Origin: Halalkalicoccus sp. NIPERK01
GTDB taxonomy: Archaea > Halobacteriota > Halobacteria > Halobacteriales > Halalkalicoccaceae
Reading direction: 5' to 3'
DNA length: 64,000 nt
Assembly: GCF_030287405.1 (NCBI RefSeq)
Contig: NZ_JASVVV010000001.1
Span: 496,001-560,000, forward strand
The notes beneath the pieces were generated by a model that was not told where the DNA came from, did no database searches, and worked only from the letters and a program-made list of their open reading frames with translations. This document shows, in pieces, positions 25,858-32,535 of the stretch (the stretch's first letter is position 1; each line of letters opens with the position of its first letter). A program made the position numbers and the translations under genes.

Positions 25858-26093
25858 TCATCGAGTCCGTTCCACGCCTCGTCAGATGCCCCCTTCCACT
25901 CCTCAGCGAGATGGTCGGCGCTCTCGGAAGCCTCGCGGTACGCGGCGGCTAATTCGTCCTCGTCGGGTCGGTCAGACTCGACTTCGACGACGGCGACGGT
26001 CACGCGCTTGTTCGCGTACTCCGTCCCGAGGTAGATTCGACCCCGGTCGTCGGTCTCGTTGGTTCGCAGGTCGTGAGCATCCACTTTCGTCAT
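25854..26093 (-). CDS. mazE: MazE-type antitoxin
   Basis: 79 residues from ATG 26093; an in-frame GTG three codons upstream is possible. The short DDRGRIYLGTEYANKRVTVAVVE segment (cut here; AbrB-like strand-turn-strand) is followed by an acidic helical tail that would bind MazF. Coupled to mazF by ATGA. Three TTACCCAC direct repeats lie at and before its start. Confidence 0.82.
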   Translation of the reverse strand: MTKVDAHDLRTNETDDRGRIYLGTEYANKRVTVAVVEVESDRPDEDELAAAYREASESADHLAEEWKGASDEAWNGLDE

Positions 26094-26094
26094 G

Positions 26095-26143
26095 TTACCC
26101 ACTACGACTCACTTCTGGATAAGTCTTACCCACTATTACCCAC
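26095..26143. promoter_or_regulatory. three TTACCCAC repeats upstream of mazE
   Basis: TTACCCAC occurs at 26095-26102, 26126-26133 and 26136-26143 (GTGGGTAA on the coding strand). The last two are 10 bases apart, one helical turn, which suits cooperative binding of the MazEF complex. The first overlaps the alternative GTG start. Confidence 0.5.
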
Positions 26144-26185
26144 GTGGATTATTTTTTCCGTGAATGTACCACGGATTTCAGCTAT

Positions 26186-26218
26186 CTGAACAAGGTTCAT
26201 CAGCGTGAGAGTCGATAG
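26186..26218 (+). repeat. aroQ 3'-end repeat, copy 3
   Basis: Reads LNKVHQRESR-stop in the aroQ frame, one residue from the gene. It is preceded by ACGGATTTCA like copy 1. The rest of the 26103-26375 gap holds the mazE repeats and no gene. Confidence 0.8.
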
Positions 26219-26375
26219 CAGATAACAAACGTTCGCCCGATTCCTGAATCTAGCCGGAACGGTACCGCGACGACGGTCAGAGTACGCCTAACTATCGCAG
26301 TAATCGTCTCAAACTTTGTTCAAACGGGCGAGACAGTGATTCAATTTTAAGGTATCTACTCTCGACCGCTAGTGC

Positions 26376-27008
26376 ATGTTAGAACCAAGCGTCGTCCTTG
26401 CGTTCATCCCGGTCGCAATCGCTCTCATCGTCTCACCCGGCCCAGATAGTATCTATACGTTGACGCGGAGTATCAGCGATGGGCGTACTGCCGGTGTCAC
26501 GGCCGCGCTCGGGTCTTCGACGGGGAGTATCGTACACACGACCGCCGCCGTACTCGGGCTCTCGGCGATCCTGCAAACGTCCGCGTTGGCGTTCACTGTC
26601 GTTAAATTCGTCGGTGCGGCGTATCTCGTTTATCTCGGCTTTCAGACGTTCAGAAATTCGGAAGAATTCGAAATTACGCCGGATAGTACTAGCTACACGC
26701 CGCGCGAATCGTTTCGAAGCGCCCTGCTGATTAACGTCTTGAATCCGAAAGTGGCGGTATTCTTCCTCGCTTTCCTCCCGCAGTTCGTCCGACCGGGGAG
26801 TTCGTTTACCCTCCAAATTTTCGCCCTCGGCGTGTTGTTTGCGGGTCTCGGATTCATTTATCAAGCGATGCTCGCGGTATTCTCCGCGCGAGCAAGACGA
26901 GTGATTACTGAACGCGAACTCGTGAGAGATGCCCTTCGTGTGGCCAGTGGAAGCGTCCTCATCGGATTCGGGGTTAAACTGGCGCTCGAACGAAGAGCTC
27001 CTGCTTAG
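26376..27008 (+). CDS. LysE/RhtB-family exporter
   Basis: 210 residues with about six membrane segments. Diagnostic pieces are the N-terminal IVSPGPDSIYTLTRSISDGR, GSSTGSIVHTTAAVLGLSAI, VKFVGAAYLVYLGFQTF and LLINVLNPKVAVFFLAFLPQF. This family exports amino acids or related small molecules; the substrate cannot be told. It is the single cargo gene between aroQ-end copies 3 and 4. Confidence 0.92.
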   Translation: MLEPSVVLAFIPVAIALIVSPGPDSIYTLTRSISDGRTAGVTAALGSSTGSIVHTTAAVLGLSAILQTSALAFTVVKFVGAAYLVYLGFQTFRNSEEFEITPDSTSYTPRESFRSALLINVLNPKVAVFFLAFLPQFVRPGSSFTLQIFALGVLFAGLGFIYQAMLAVFSARARRVITERELVRDALRVASGSVLIGFGVKLALERRAPA

Positions 27009-27101
27009 GTTCACGGGAGAACACTCGCGGTACCGACTGCAATTACGGACGCTACGAAGAAAGCGGCAAAGCAGGCGAGTTCTGTAACATTAGTCCGAGA
27101 C

Positions 27102-27134
27102 CTGAACAAAGTACATTCAAGTGAGAATAGGTAG
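27102..27134 (+). repeat. aroQ 3'-end repeat, copy 4
   Basis: Reads LNKVHSSENR-stop in the aroQ frame. The bases before it (CTGTAACATTAGTCCGAGAC) match those before copy 2. Apart from this copy, 27009-27410 holds no recognisable gene, only an AT-richer stretch with AGTATATAAAG (27197-27207) that could be a promoter box. Confidence 0.75.
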
Positions 27135-27410
27135 CACACAACGCGACACTCCCGTCTTGTCTTCCTTCGACCGTGCAGAGAGCAGACGAGAATAGTATAT
27201 AAAGAAGGTAGAAGGGAGAACCGGAGATATTCGTGAGTATCTGACTCATACCGACAAGCGATTTCCAAACGACGTATTATTTCTGTTCGTCCCGACAGAC
27301 CGAGTGCAAGTCGTCTGATTCACACAACTCGTCTCACATCCTATGTCTTTCGTGAGGAGTTGTCGCCATTCAGCGAAACAGACTTGGTAATACGGAGGTA
27401 GCATGTCCGT

Positions 27411-27695
27411 ATGTCTGAAGCGGCTACGGGTAACGACGGCGACGACACAATCGTCACGGTGACCTTCAAAGTCACGCAGTCGTTTTCCGACGAGATAGAC
27501 GACACGTGACAGGGACGCGGATTCAACAGTCAGTGCGAGTTCAGTCGGTACACGCTTCGGGACGCGACCGAGTCCCCGACGTTCGACCGTGACGAACTCG
27601 TGGCGCTCCTCGAAGCGGAGGAAGACATCCGCGAGGGACGAACCACGAGTGCCGAGGAAGCCCGCGACCGGTTCGGCACGGACGGCGATGAGTGA
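27411..27695 (+). pseudogene. ribbon-helix-helix antitoxin broken by a TGA codon
   Basis: The frame reads MSEAATGNDGDDTIVTVTF, then SDEIDDT, then TGA at 27507-27509, then QGRGFNSQCEFSRYTLRDA to FGTDGDE and a normal stop. Haloarchaeal antitoxins of this type have Trp where the TGA lies (D-x-TWQERGFNSRSEF), so a single TGG to TGA change explains the break. The downstream part is otherwise intact. It overlaps the toxin start by 8 bases. Without the antitoxin, the toxin must also be inactive, which its truncation supports. Confidence 0.75.
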
Positions 27696-27957
27696 CGGCG
27701 ACTGGACGTGGGAACTCTCCTCGAAAGCGCAGGACGACCTCTTCGCGCTCAATTCTCATGAGCAAGAACGGATACTGGACGAACTCGACGAAATCGTCGA
27801 TTCGCCGTGGCGCGACCCGCCGGACTACGGCGAACCGCTCCAGAACAAACGGCTCCCGACGGTCAGCCGGATCGGGCGGCGTCGCGGGTTTCGAACCCGC
27901 CCTCCTTCGCCGGGGGCGGGGGACCTATCCGTACCGAACCCCTCCATCGGGACGTGA
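27688..27957 (+). pseudogene. truncated RelE/ParE-type toxin fused to foreign sequence
   Basis: Residues 1-53 (WTWELSSKAQDDLFALN, HEQERILDELDEIVDSPWRD, PPDYGEPLQN) are a RelE-family toxin start. Homology stops at PLQN (27846), where the normal RelE C-terminus with its catalytic strands should follow. The frame instead continues through 37 unrelated residues to a TGA at 27955-27957, which overlaps the rnp2 GTG as GTGA. The break lies at GAACAA, the same bases as the core of the aroQ-end repeats. Confidence 0.65.
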
Positions 27958-28439
27958 GACACCTCCCGAAACACCTGCGTCCGAAGTGGCGCTACCTCGC
28001 GGTCGGACTGGAGACGTGGCCCGACGCGAAGCTCTCGCGGCGGGCGTTCCAGCGGCGCCTCTGGTACGCGGGCCAGAACCTGCTCGGCGATCCGGGCAGC
28101 GCCGACGCCGACCTCAGCGTGTTCGGCTTTCACCACGCCGACGGCGTCGGCGAGGCGGTCGTCCGCACCCGCCGGGACACGGTGAGCGAGGCACGCGCCG
28201 CGCTCGCCTGTCTCGACGAGGTCGAGGGCCAGGAGGTCGGCGTCCACGTCCGCGGCACGAGCGGAACGGTGAGAAGCTGTGAAGAAAAGTATTTAGGACG
28301 CCGACCGGAAGTTTCGGGCGAGAATCGAGTCGTGTTCGAGAACGCAGACCGGGCCGCCGTCACGCGTGACGGTCTCGTCGACGTGGAGGTCGGGGATGCG
28401 TACACCGGCGCGACGGACCTCGATGTAACTACAGCGTGA
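27954..28439 (+). CDS. rnp2: RNase P protein Pop5 (component 2)
   Basis: 161 residues from GTG 27954. Pop5 features are RHLPKHLRPKWRYLAVGLE at the start, WYAGQNLLGDPGSADADLSV, EAVVRTRRDTVSEARAALA and VRGTSGTVRSCEEKYL. It is a protein subunit of the tRNA 5'-processing ribozyme. The last ~45 residues extend beyond the usual core. The proteasome gene follows after four bases. The Rpp30 gene (rnp3), its usual upstream partner in haloarchaea, is not found here; the aroQ-linked island abuts instead. Confidence 0.88.
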   Translation: MRHLPKHLRPKWRYLAVGLETWPDAKLSRRAFQRRLWYAGQNLLGDPGSADADLSVFGFHHADGVGEAVVRTRRDTVSEARAALACLDEVEGQEVGVHVRGTSGTVRSCEEKYLGRRPEVSGENRVVFENADRAAVTRDGLVDVEVGDAYTGATDLDVTTA

Positions 28440-28443
28440 TACT

Positions 28444-29199
28444 ATGCAGGGACAAGCCCAACAGCAGGCATACGACCGCGGGATCACGATCTTCTCCCCG
28501 GACGGACGCCTCTATCAGGTCGAGTACGCCCGCGAAGCCGTAAAGCGCGGCACGGCAAGCATCGGCATCCGAACCGCCGGCGGCGTCGTTCTCGCCGTCG
28601 ACAAGCGCATCCGCTCGCCGCTGATGGAGCGCACCAGCGTCGAGAAGATCCACAAGGCCGACGACCACATCGGCATCGCCAGCGCCGGCCACGTCGCCGA
28701 CGCCCGACAGCTGATCGACTTCGCCCGGCGCGACGCGCAGGTCAACCGCCTCCGCTACGGCGAGCCGATCGGCATCGAGACGCTCACCAAGGACGTCACC
28801 GACCACATCCAGCAGTACACGCAGGTCGGCGGTGCCCGCCCGTTCGGCGTCGCGCTGATCATCGGCGGCATCGAGGACGGCGAGCCCCGCCTCTACGAGA
28901 CCGACCCCTCGGGGACGCCCTACGAGTGGAAGGCGCTGGCCGTGGGCGCGGACCGCGGCGACATCGAGGACTACCTCGAGGCCCACTACGAGGAGGGCGC
29001 GGACCTGGAGGGCGGGATCGAACTCGCGCTGCGCGCGCTCGCGGAGGTCAACGACGGCCAACTCCGCCCCGAGAGCATCGGCATGGCGACGATTCCGACC
29101 GAGACCGCGACGTTCACCGAGGTCGAAGACGACGAGATCGACTCGTACCTCGCGGAGTTCGACCTGCTGGCGGACGAGGACGAGGAACCGGAGGAGTAA
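28444..29199 (+). CDS. psmA: 20S proteasome alpha subunit
   Basis: 251 residues. Alpha-subunit signatures are clear: [20 protein letters not shown] (the alpha-type N-terminal helix and RLYQVEYA motif), [20 protein letters not shown] and [14 protein letters not shown]. There is no catalytic N-terminal Thr, as expected for alpha. Seven copies form each outer ring and gate access to the proteolytic chamber. The C-terminal tail is highly acidic. The order rnp2, psmA, sbds is conserved in archaea. Confidence 0.95.
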   Translation: MQGQAQQQAYDRGITIFSPDGRLYQVEYAREAVKRGTASIGIRTAGGVVLAVDKRIRSPLMERTSVEKIHKADDHIGIASAGHVADARQLIDFARRDAQVNRLRYGEPIGIETLTKDVTDHIQQYTQVGGARPFGVALIIGGIEDGEPRLYETDPSGTPYEWKALAVGADRGDIEDYLEAHYEEGADLEGGIELALRALAEVNDGQLRPESIGMATIPTETATFTEVEDDEIDSYLAEFDLLADEDEEPEE

Positions 29200-29240
29200 C
29201 AGCGGGAACACTCTTTTACCGCCGGCCCGAACGGTCGGGT

Positions 29241-29966
29241 ATGATTTCGCTTGACGAGGCGGTGACGGCGCGCCTCGAATCCCACGGCGCGCGCTTCGAG
29301 GTGCTCGTCGACCCGGACGCGGCGCTCGCGATCAAACGCGGCGAGTTCGACGGCGACTTGGAGGAGGTGATCGCCGCCGAGGAGGTCTTCGAGAACGCCT
29401 CTCGAGGCGATCGCCCCGCCGAGAACGACCTGAAGGACGTCTTCGACACCACCGACCCGCTGGAGATCATCCCCGAGGTCATCAAGCGGGGGGAGATCCA
29501 GATCACCGCCGAACAGCGCCGCGAGATGCAAGAACAGAAGCGGAGGCAGTTGATCAACCGCATCGCGCGCAACGCGGTCAACCCCCAGATGGACAACGCC
29601 CCGCACCCGCCCGACCGCATCGAGAGCGCGCTCGAACAGGCCGGGTTCAAGGTCGACCCGATGGAGCCGGTCGAGACGCAGGTCGACGACGCGCTCGACG
29701 CCCTCAGACCCGTTATCCCCATTCGGTTCGACGAGGTGATCGTCGCGGTCCAACTGCCCGCCGAGTACGCGGGGAGCGCACAGGCGCAGGTCAGGCAGTT
29801 CGGCGACCTCAAACGAGAGGAGTGGCAGAACGACGGCTCGTGGGTCGGCGTCATCGAGTTCCCCGCGGGGATGCAAAACGACTTCTACGACCTCGTGAAC
29901 GAACACACCAGCGGCACCGCCGAGACCCGGATCATCAAGGACGAGGACGAGATCAGTACGCGCTAA
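29241..29966 (+). CDS. SBDS-family ribosome maturation factor
   Basis: 241 residues from ATG 29241. The SBDS N-terminal domain ([37 protein letters not shown]) is followed by the helical middle domain ([39 protein letters not shown]) and the C-terminal ferredoxin-like domain. With EF-2-like GTPase it readies the large ribosomal subunit. It ends convergent with the FUN14 gene on a shared CTAA. Confidence 0.94.
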   Translation: MISLDEAVTARLESHGARFEVLVDPDAALAIKRGEFDGDLEEVIAAEEVFENASRGDRPAENDLKDVFDTTDPLEIIPEVIKRGEIQITAEQRREMQEQKRRQLINRIARNAVNPQMDNAPHPPDRIESALEQAGFKVDPMEPVETQVDDALDALRPVIPIRFDEVIVAVQLPAEYAGSAQAQVRQFGDLKREEWQNDGSWVGVIEFPAGMQNDFYDLVNEHTSGTAETRIIKDEDEISTR

Positions 29967-30271
29967 CCGCGCCTGTAGCCCAGCAGGAATCCCGCGACGA
30001 ACCCCGACCCCACCGAGAGCGTCGAGAGGGTCGCGACGAGCCACCCCGAGACGTCGGGAGCCACCCCCGTAACGTCGCTCGCGAGCAGCCGCCAGTCCAC
30101 GCTGAGGATCCCGCGGGCCTCGAGCAGTCGGAACACCGCGAGTTGGGCGGCGAAGACGAGCAGGAGTGCCTTCGCGAACTGCTTGGCCGCGAACCCACAG
30201 ACCGCGCCGAACAGCCCGCCGCCGCCGAAGCCGGCACCGAGGCGGTGGTAGTCGATGGCCTCCGCGATCAT
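29963..30271 (-). CDS. FUN14-domain membrane protein
   Basis: 102 residues, three membrane segments. The FUN14 pattern is visible: a glycine-rich first segment ([20 protein letters not shown]), a middle segment ([16 protein letters not shown]) and the C-terminal [17 protein letters not shown]. Function in archaea is unknown. It overlaps the convergent sbds stop by four bases. Confidence 0.87.
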   Translation of the reverse strand: MIAEAIDYHRLGAGFGGGGLFGAVCGFAAKQFAKALLLVFAAQLAVFRLLEARGILSVDWRLLASDVTGVAPDVSGWLVATLSTLSVGSGFVAGFLLGYRRG

Positions 30272-30383
30272 GGACGGAGGACTCGCCGAACCGTCATTAC
30301 TGTGCCGGCCGGCGCGGGATTGAAGTCCACACGGCGCGTACTCGCGATCATGGTTGCGTGGCAGTTCGGCGGGCCGGAGGTGA

Positions 30384-30767
30384 ACGACCGGCGCGGCTGA
30401 GGTCGTCGGTATCGACGTCAGCGGCCGTCACGAGGAGCGTGGCGAGTACCTGATGGTCGCCGCCGCGGTCGCCGCCAGCGTCGGCTCGAACCGGGTCCGC
30501 GAGGTCGGCGGGATCGGCTTCGCGACCAGCCGCGACGATCCCGCGCTCGAACACGTGCTCTCGGTGGTCGACGGGGCGCTCGGCGCGCTGCCCGATCCGC
30601 CCGCCGGCCCCGTCGTCGCCGAGCGCGGCGAATTCTACGGGGAACCCGCCACGACGGTCGGCGCGGCGTTCGGCCCCGAGTTCAAGTACGTCGAGTCGAT
30701 CGGCGAGCGTCGAGCCGTCGAGATAGCCCACCACGCGGCCTACGCCGCACGAACACTCCTGTTATGA
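30384..30767 (+). CDS. DUF2209 protein with no canonical start codon
   Basis: The frame conserves VVGIDVSGRHEERGEYLMVAA and later VGGIGFATSRDDPALEHVL and GEFYGEPATTVGAAFGPEFK, matching DUF2209, an RNase H-like archaeal family. In frame there is a TGA at 30381-30383 and no ATG, GTG or TTG before ATG 30453, which would drop the first conserved strand. GGAGGTGA ends at 30383, so initiation may use ACG 30384 or another codon, or a one-base frameshift may exist. It is coupled to hflX by ATGA. Start coordinate is provisional. Confidence 0.7.
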   Translation, partial: TTGAAEVVGIDVSGRHEERGEYLMVAAAVAASVGSNRVREVGGIGFATSRDDPALEHVLSVVDGALGALPDPPAGPVVAERGEFYGEPATTVGAAFGPEFKYVESIGERRAVEIAHHAAYAARTLLL

Positions 30768-32056
30768 ACACGGTCATCGCGAAACGAGTAGACGAGGGGG
30801 CCGCCGACACGGACGAGATCCGCGATCTCGCGCGTGCGGCCGGCTACACCGTCGTCGAAGAGCTCACACAGACACGCACCGAGGACGCCGCCTACCACCT
30901 CGGCGAGGGGAAGATCGAGGAACTGGCCGATCTGGTCGCCCGAACGGGCGCCGAGACGGTGATCTTCGACAACCGACTCGGGCCCTACCAGATCTACAAC
31001 ATCGGCCGGAAGATGCCCGAGGACGTCGAGGTGGTCGACCGATTCACCCTGATCCTCGACATCTTCGGCCAGCGCGCCCAGACGCGCAAGGCCCAGCTAC
31101 AGGTCGAACTCGCCGAGTTGCGCTACGAACTTCCCCGTGTGGACGCGAAGGTCAGCCTCGCCAAGCGCGAGGAACACCCCGGGTTCATGGGGCTGGGCGA
31201 GTACGACGAGTCCCGCGAGCGCGACATCAAGTCACAGATCAGCCGGATCAAGGAGGAGCTCGCCTCGATCGCCGAGACCGAGGAACACAGGAGGGAAGAG
31301 CGCCGCGAGTCGGGCTTCGACCTCGTGGCGCTCGCGGGGTACACGAACGCCGGGAAGTCGACGCTCCTCAGGCGGCTCGCGGCCGACCTCTCGGTCGACG
31401 AGAACGAGGAACTCCACCCCGACCTCGACCCCACGGCCGAGTCGCGCGACCAGCTGTTCACGACGCTCGGTACCACGACCCGGCGGGCGGACATGGAGCG
31501 CGACGTCCTGCTGACCGACACGGTGGGGTTCATCAGCGACCTGCCCCACTGGCTGGTCGAGTCGTTCCGCTCGACGCTCGACGAGGTCTACCGGGCGGAT
31601 CTCGTCCTCCTCGTGGTCGACGTGAGCGAGCCGATCGAGGAGATCCGCGAGAAGCTCGTGACCTGCCACGACACGCTCTACGAGCGAAACGAGGCCCCCA
31701 TCGTGACGGTGCTGAACAAGATCGATACGGTGAGCGACGACGACCTCGCGGAGAAACGCGAGGCGCTGTCGGCGCTCGCGCCGAATCCCGTCGCCGTCAG
31801 CGGCAAGGAGGGGCTGAACGTCGAGGAACTCACGAATCGGATCGCCCGCGAACTGCCGCCCCTGCAGGAAGAGCGCCTGATGCTCCCGATGGGCGAGGAG
31901 ACGATGAGCCTCGTCTCGTGGCTCCACGACAACGCACGCGTCGACGAGGTGACCTACGACGCCGAACACGTTCTGGTCGAGTTCGCCGCGCGGCCGTCGG
32001 TGATCGAGCAGTCCCGCGCGAAGGCGAGCGACCTCCGACTGACGGAGTCGGCCTAA
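30764..32056 (+). CDS. hflX: HflX-family GTPase
   Basis: 430 residues. The HflX N-terminal domain (AYHLGEGKIEELADLV, VIFDNRLGPYQIYNI, RFTLILDIFGQRAQTRKAQ) precedes a coiled region and the G domain: GYTNAGKSTLL (G1), TTTRRADM-ERDVLLTDTVGF (G3) and VLNKID (G4). HflX proteins bind the large ribosomal subunit and split or rescue stalled ribosomes. Coupled to the DUF2209 gene by ATGA, and convergent with moaC with a 4-base overlap. Confidence 0.94.
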   Translation: MNTVIAKRVDEGAADTDEIRDLARAAGYTVVEELTQTRTEDAAYHLGEGKIEELADLVARTGAETVIFDNRLGPYQIYNIGRKMPEDVEVVDRFTLILDIFGQRAQTRKAQLQVELAELRYELPRVDAKVSLAKREEHPGFMGLGEYDESRERDIKSQISRIKEELASIAETEEHRREERRESGFDLVALAGYTNAGKSTLLRRLAADLSVDENEELHPDLDPTAESRDQLFTTLGTTTRRADMERDVLLTDTVGFISDLPHWLVESFRSTLDEVYRADLVLLVVDVSEPIEEIREKLVTCHDTLYERNEAPIVTVLNKIDTVSDDDLAEKREALSALAPNPVAVSGKEGLNVEELTNRIARELPPLQEERLMLPMGEETMSLVSWLHDNARVDEVTYDAEHVLVEFAARPSVIEQSRAKASDLRLTESA

Positions 32057-32535
32057 TCGAGCGCGCGTTTCTCCTTTTCGAGCACCCGCACGTCCGCGAT
32101 TCGCGTCCCCGGATACCCCCCCTCGGCGTCCTTTTCCGCGGCCTTCACCATGTCCCAGACGACGTTCAGCCCCGTCGTCACCCCTTCGAGGGCCTCCATC
32201 TCGCAGCCCGTCTTCCCGGTCGTCTCGACGGCGACTTCGAGTTCGACGTGGTCGTCACCGACCCGAAACTCGGTGTCGACGTTCGTGATCGGGATCTGAT
32301 GGCACATCGGGATGGTCTCCCATGTGTGCTTGACCGCCTGGATCGCCCCGATCCGGGCGGTCGCGAGCACGTCCCCCTTTTTCGTGCTGTTCTCGCGGAT
32401 CGCCTCGATGGTCGACTCGCGCAGGTGGATCTCCCCGGCGGCGACCGCCCGCCGGGCGGTGTCGGGTTTCGCGCCCACGTCGACCATCCGCGCCTCGCCC
32501 GAGTCGTCGACGTGGGTGAGGTCGTCGTCGGTCAT
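32053..32535 (-). CDS. moaC: cyclic pyranopterin monophosphate synthase
   Basis: 160 residues. MoaC motifs are MVDVGAKPDTARRAVAAGEI, KKGDVLATARIGAIQAVK, IPMCHQIPIT, CEMEALEGVTTGLN-type and DMVKAAEKD. It completes formation of the pyranopterin precursor of molybdenum cofactor. Its ATG overlaps the stop of the NAD(P)HX repair gene (ATGA), so they are coupled. No other mo-gene is in the window. Confidence 0.95.
   Translation of the reverse strand: MTDDDLTHVDDSGEARMVDVGAKPDTARRAVAAGEIHLRESTIEAIRENSTKKGDVLATARIGAIQAVKHTWETIPMCHQIPITNVDTEFRVGDDHVELEVAVETTGKTGCEMEALEGVTTGLNVVWDMVKAAEKDAEGGYPGTRIADVRVLEKEKRALD

Noticed and set aside
26300-26325. AACTTTGTTCAAACG, which on the minus strand reads TGAACAAAGT like the aroQ repeat core.
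   Set aside because: Similarity stops after ten bases and no in-frame LNKV-x-QRESR follows, so it is not counted as an inverted copy.
27246-27752. A 168-codon minus-strand open frame over the RHH antitoxin.
   Set aside because: It is the antisense of the broken antitoxin, whose protein similarity is clear on the plus strand; the minus-strand product has no family features.
27880-27905. GCGGGTTTCGAACCCGC resembles a tRNA T-arm on the minus strand (loop TTCGAAA).
   Set aside because: No matching acceptor stem, anticodon arm with T33 or D-arm could be found around it on either strand, so it is treated as a chance palindrome at the toxin junction.
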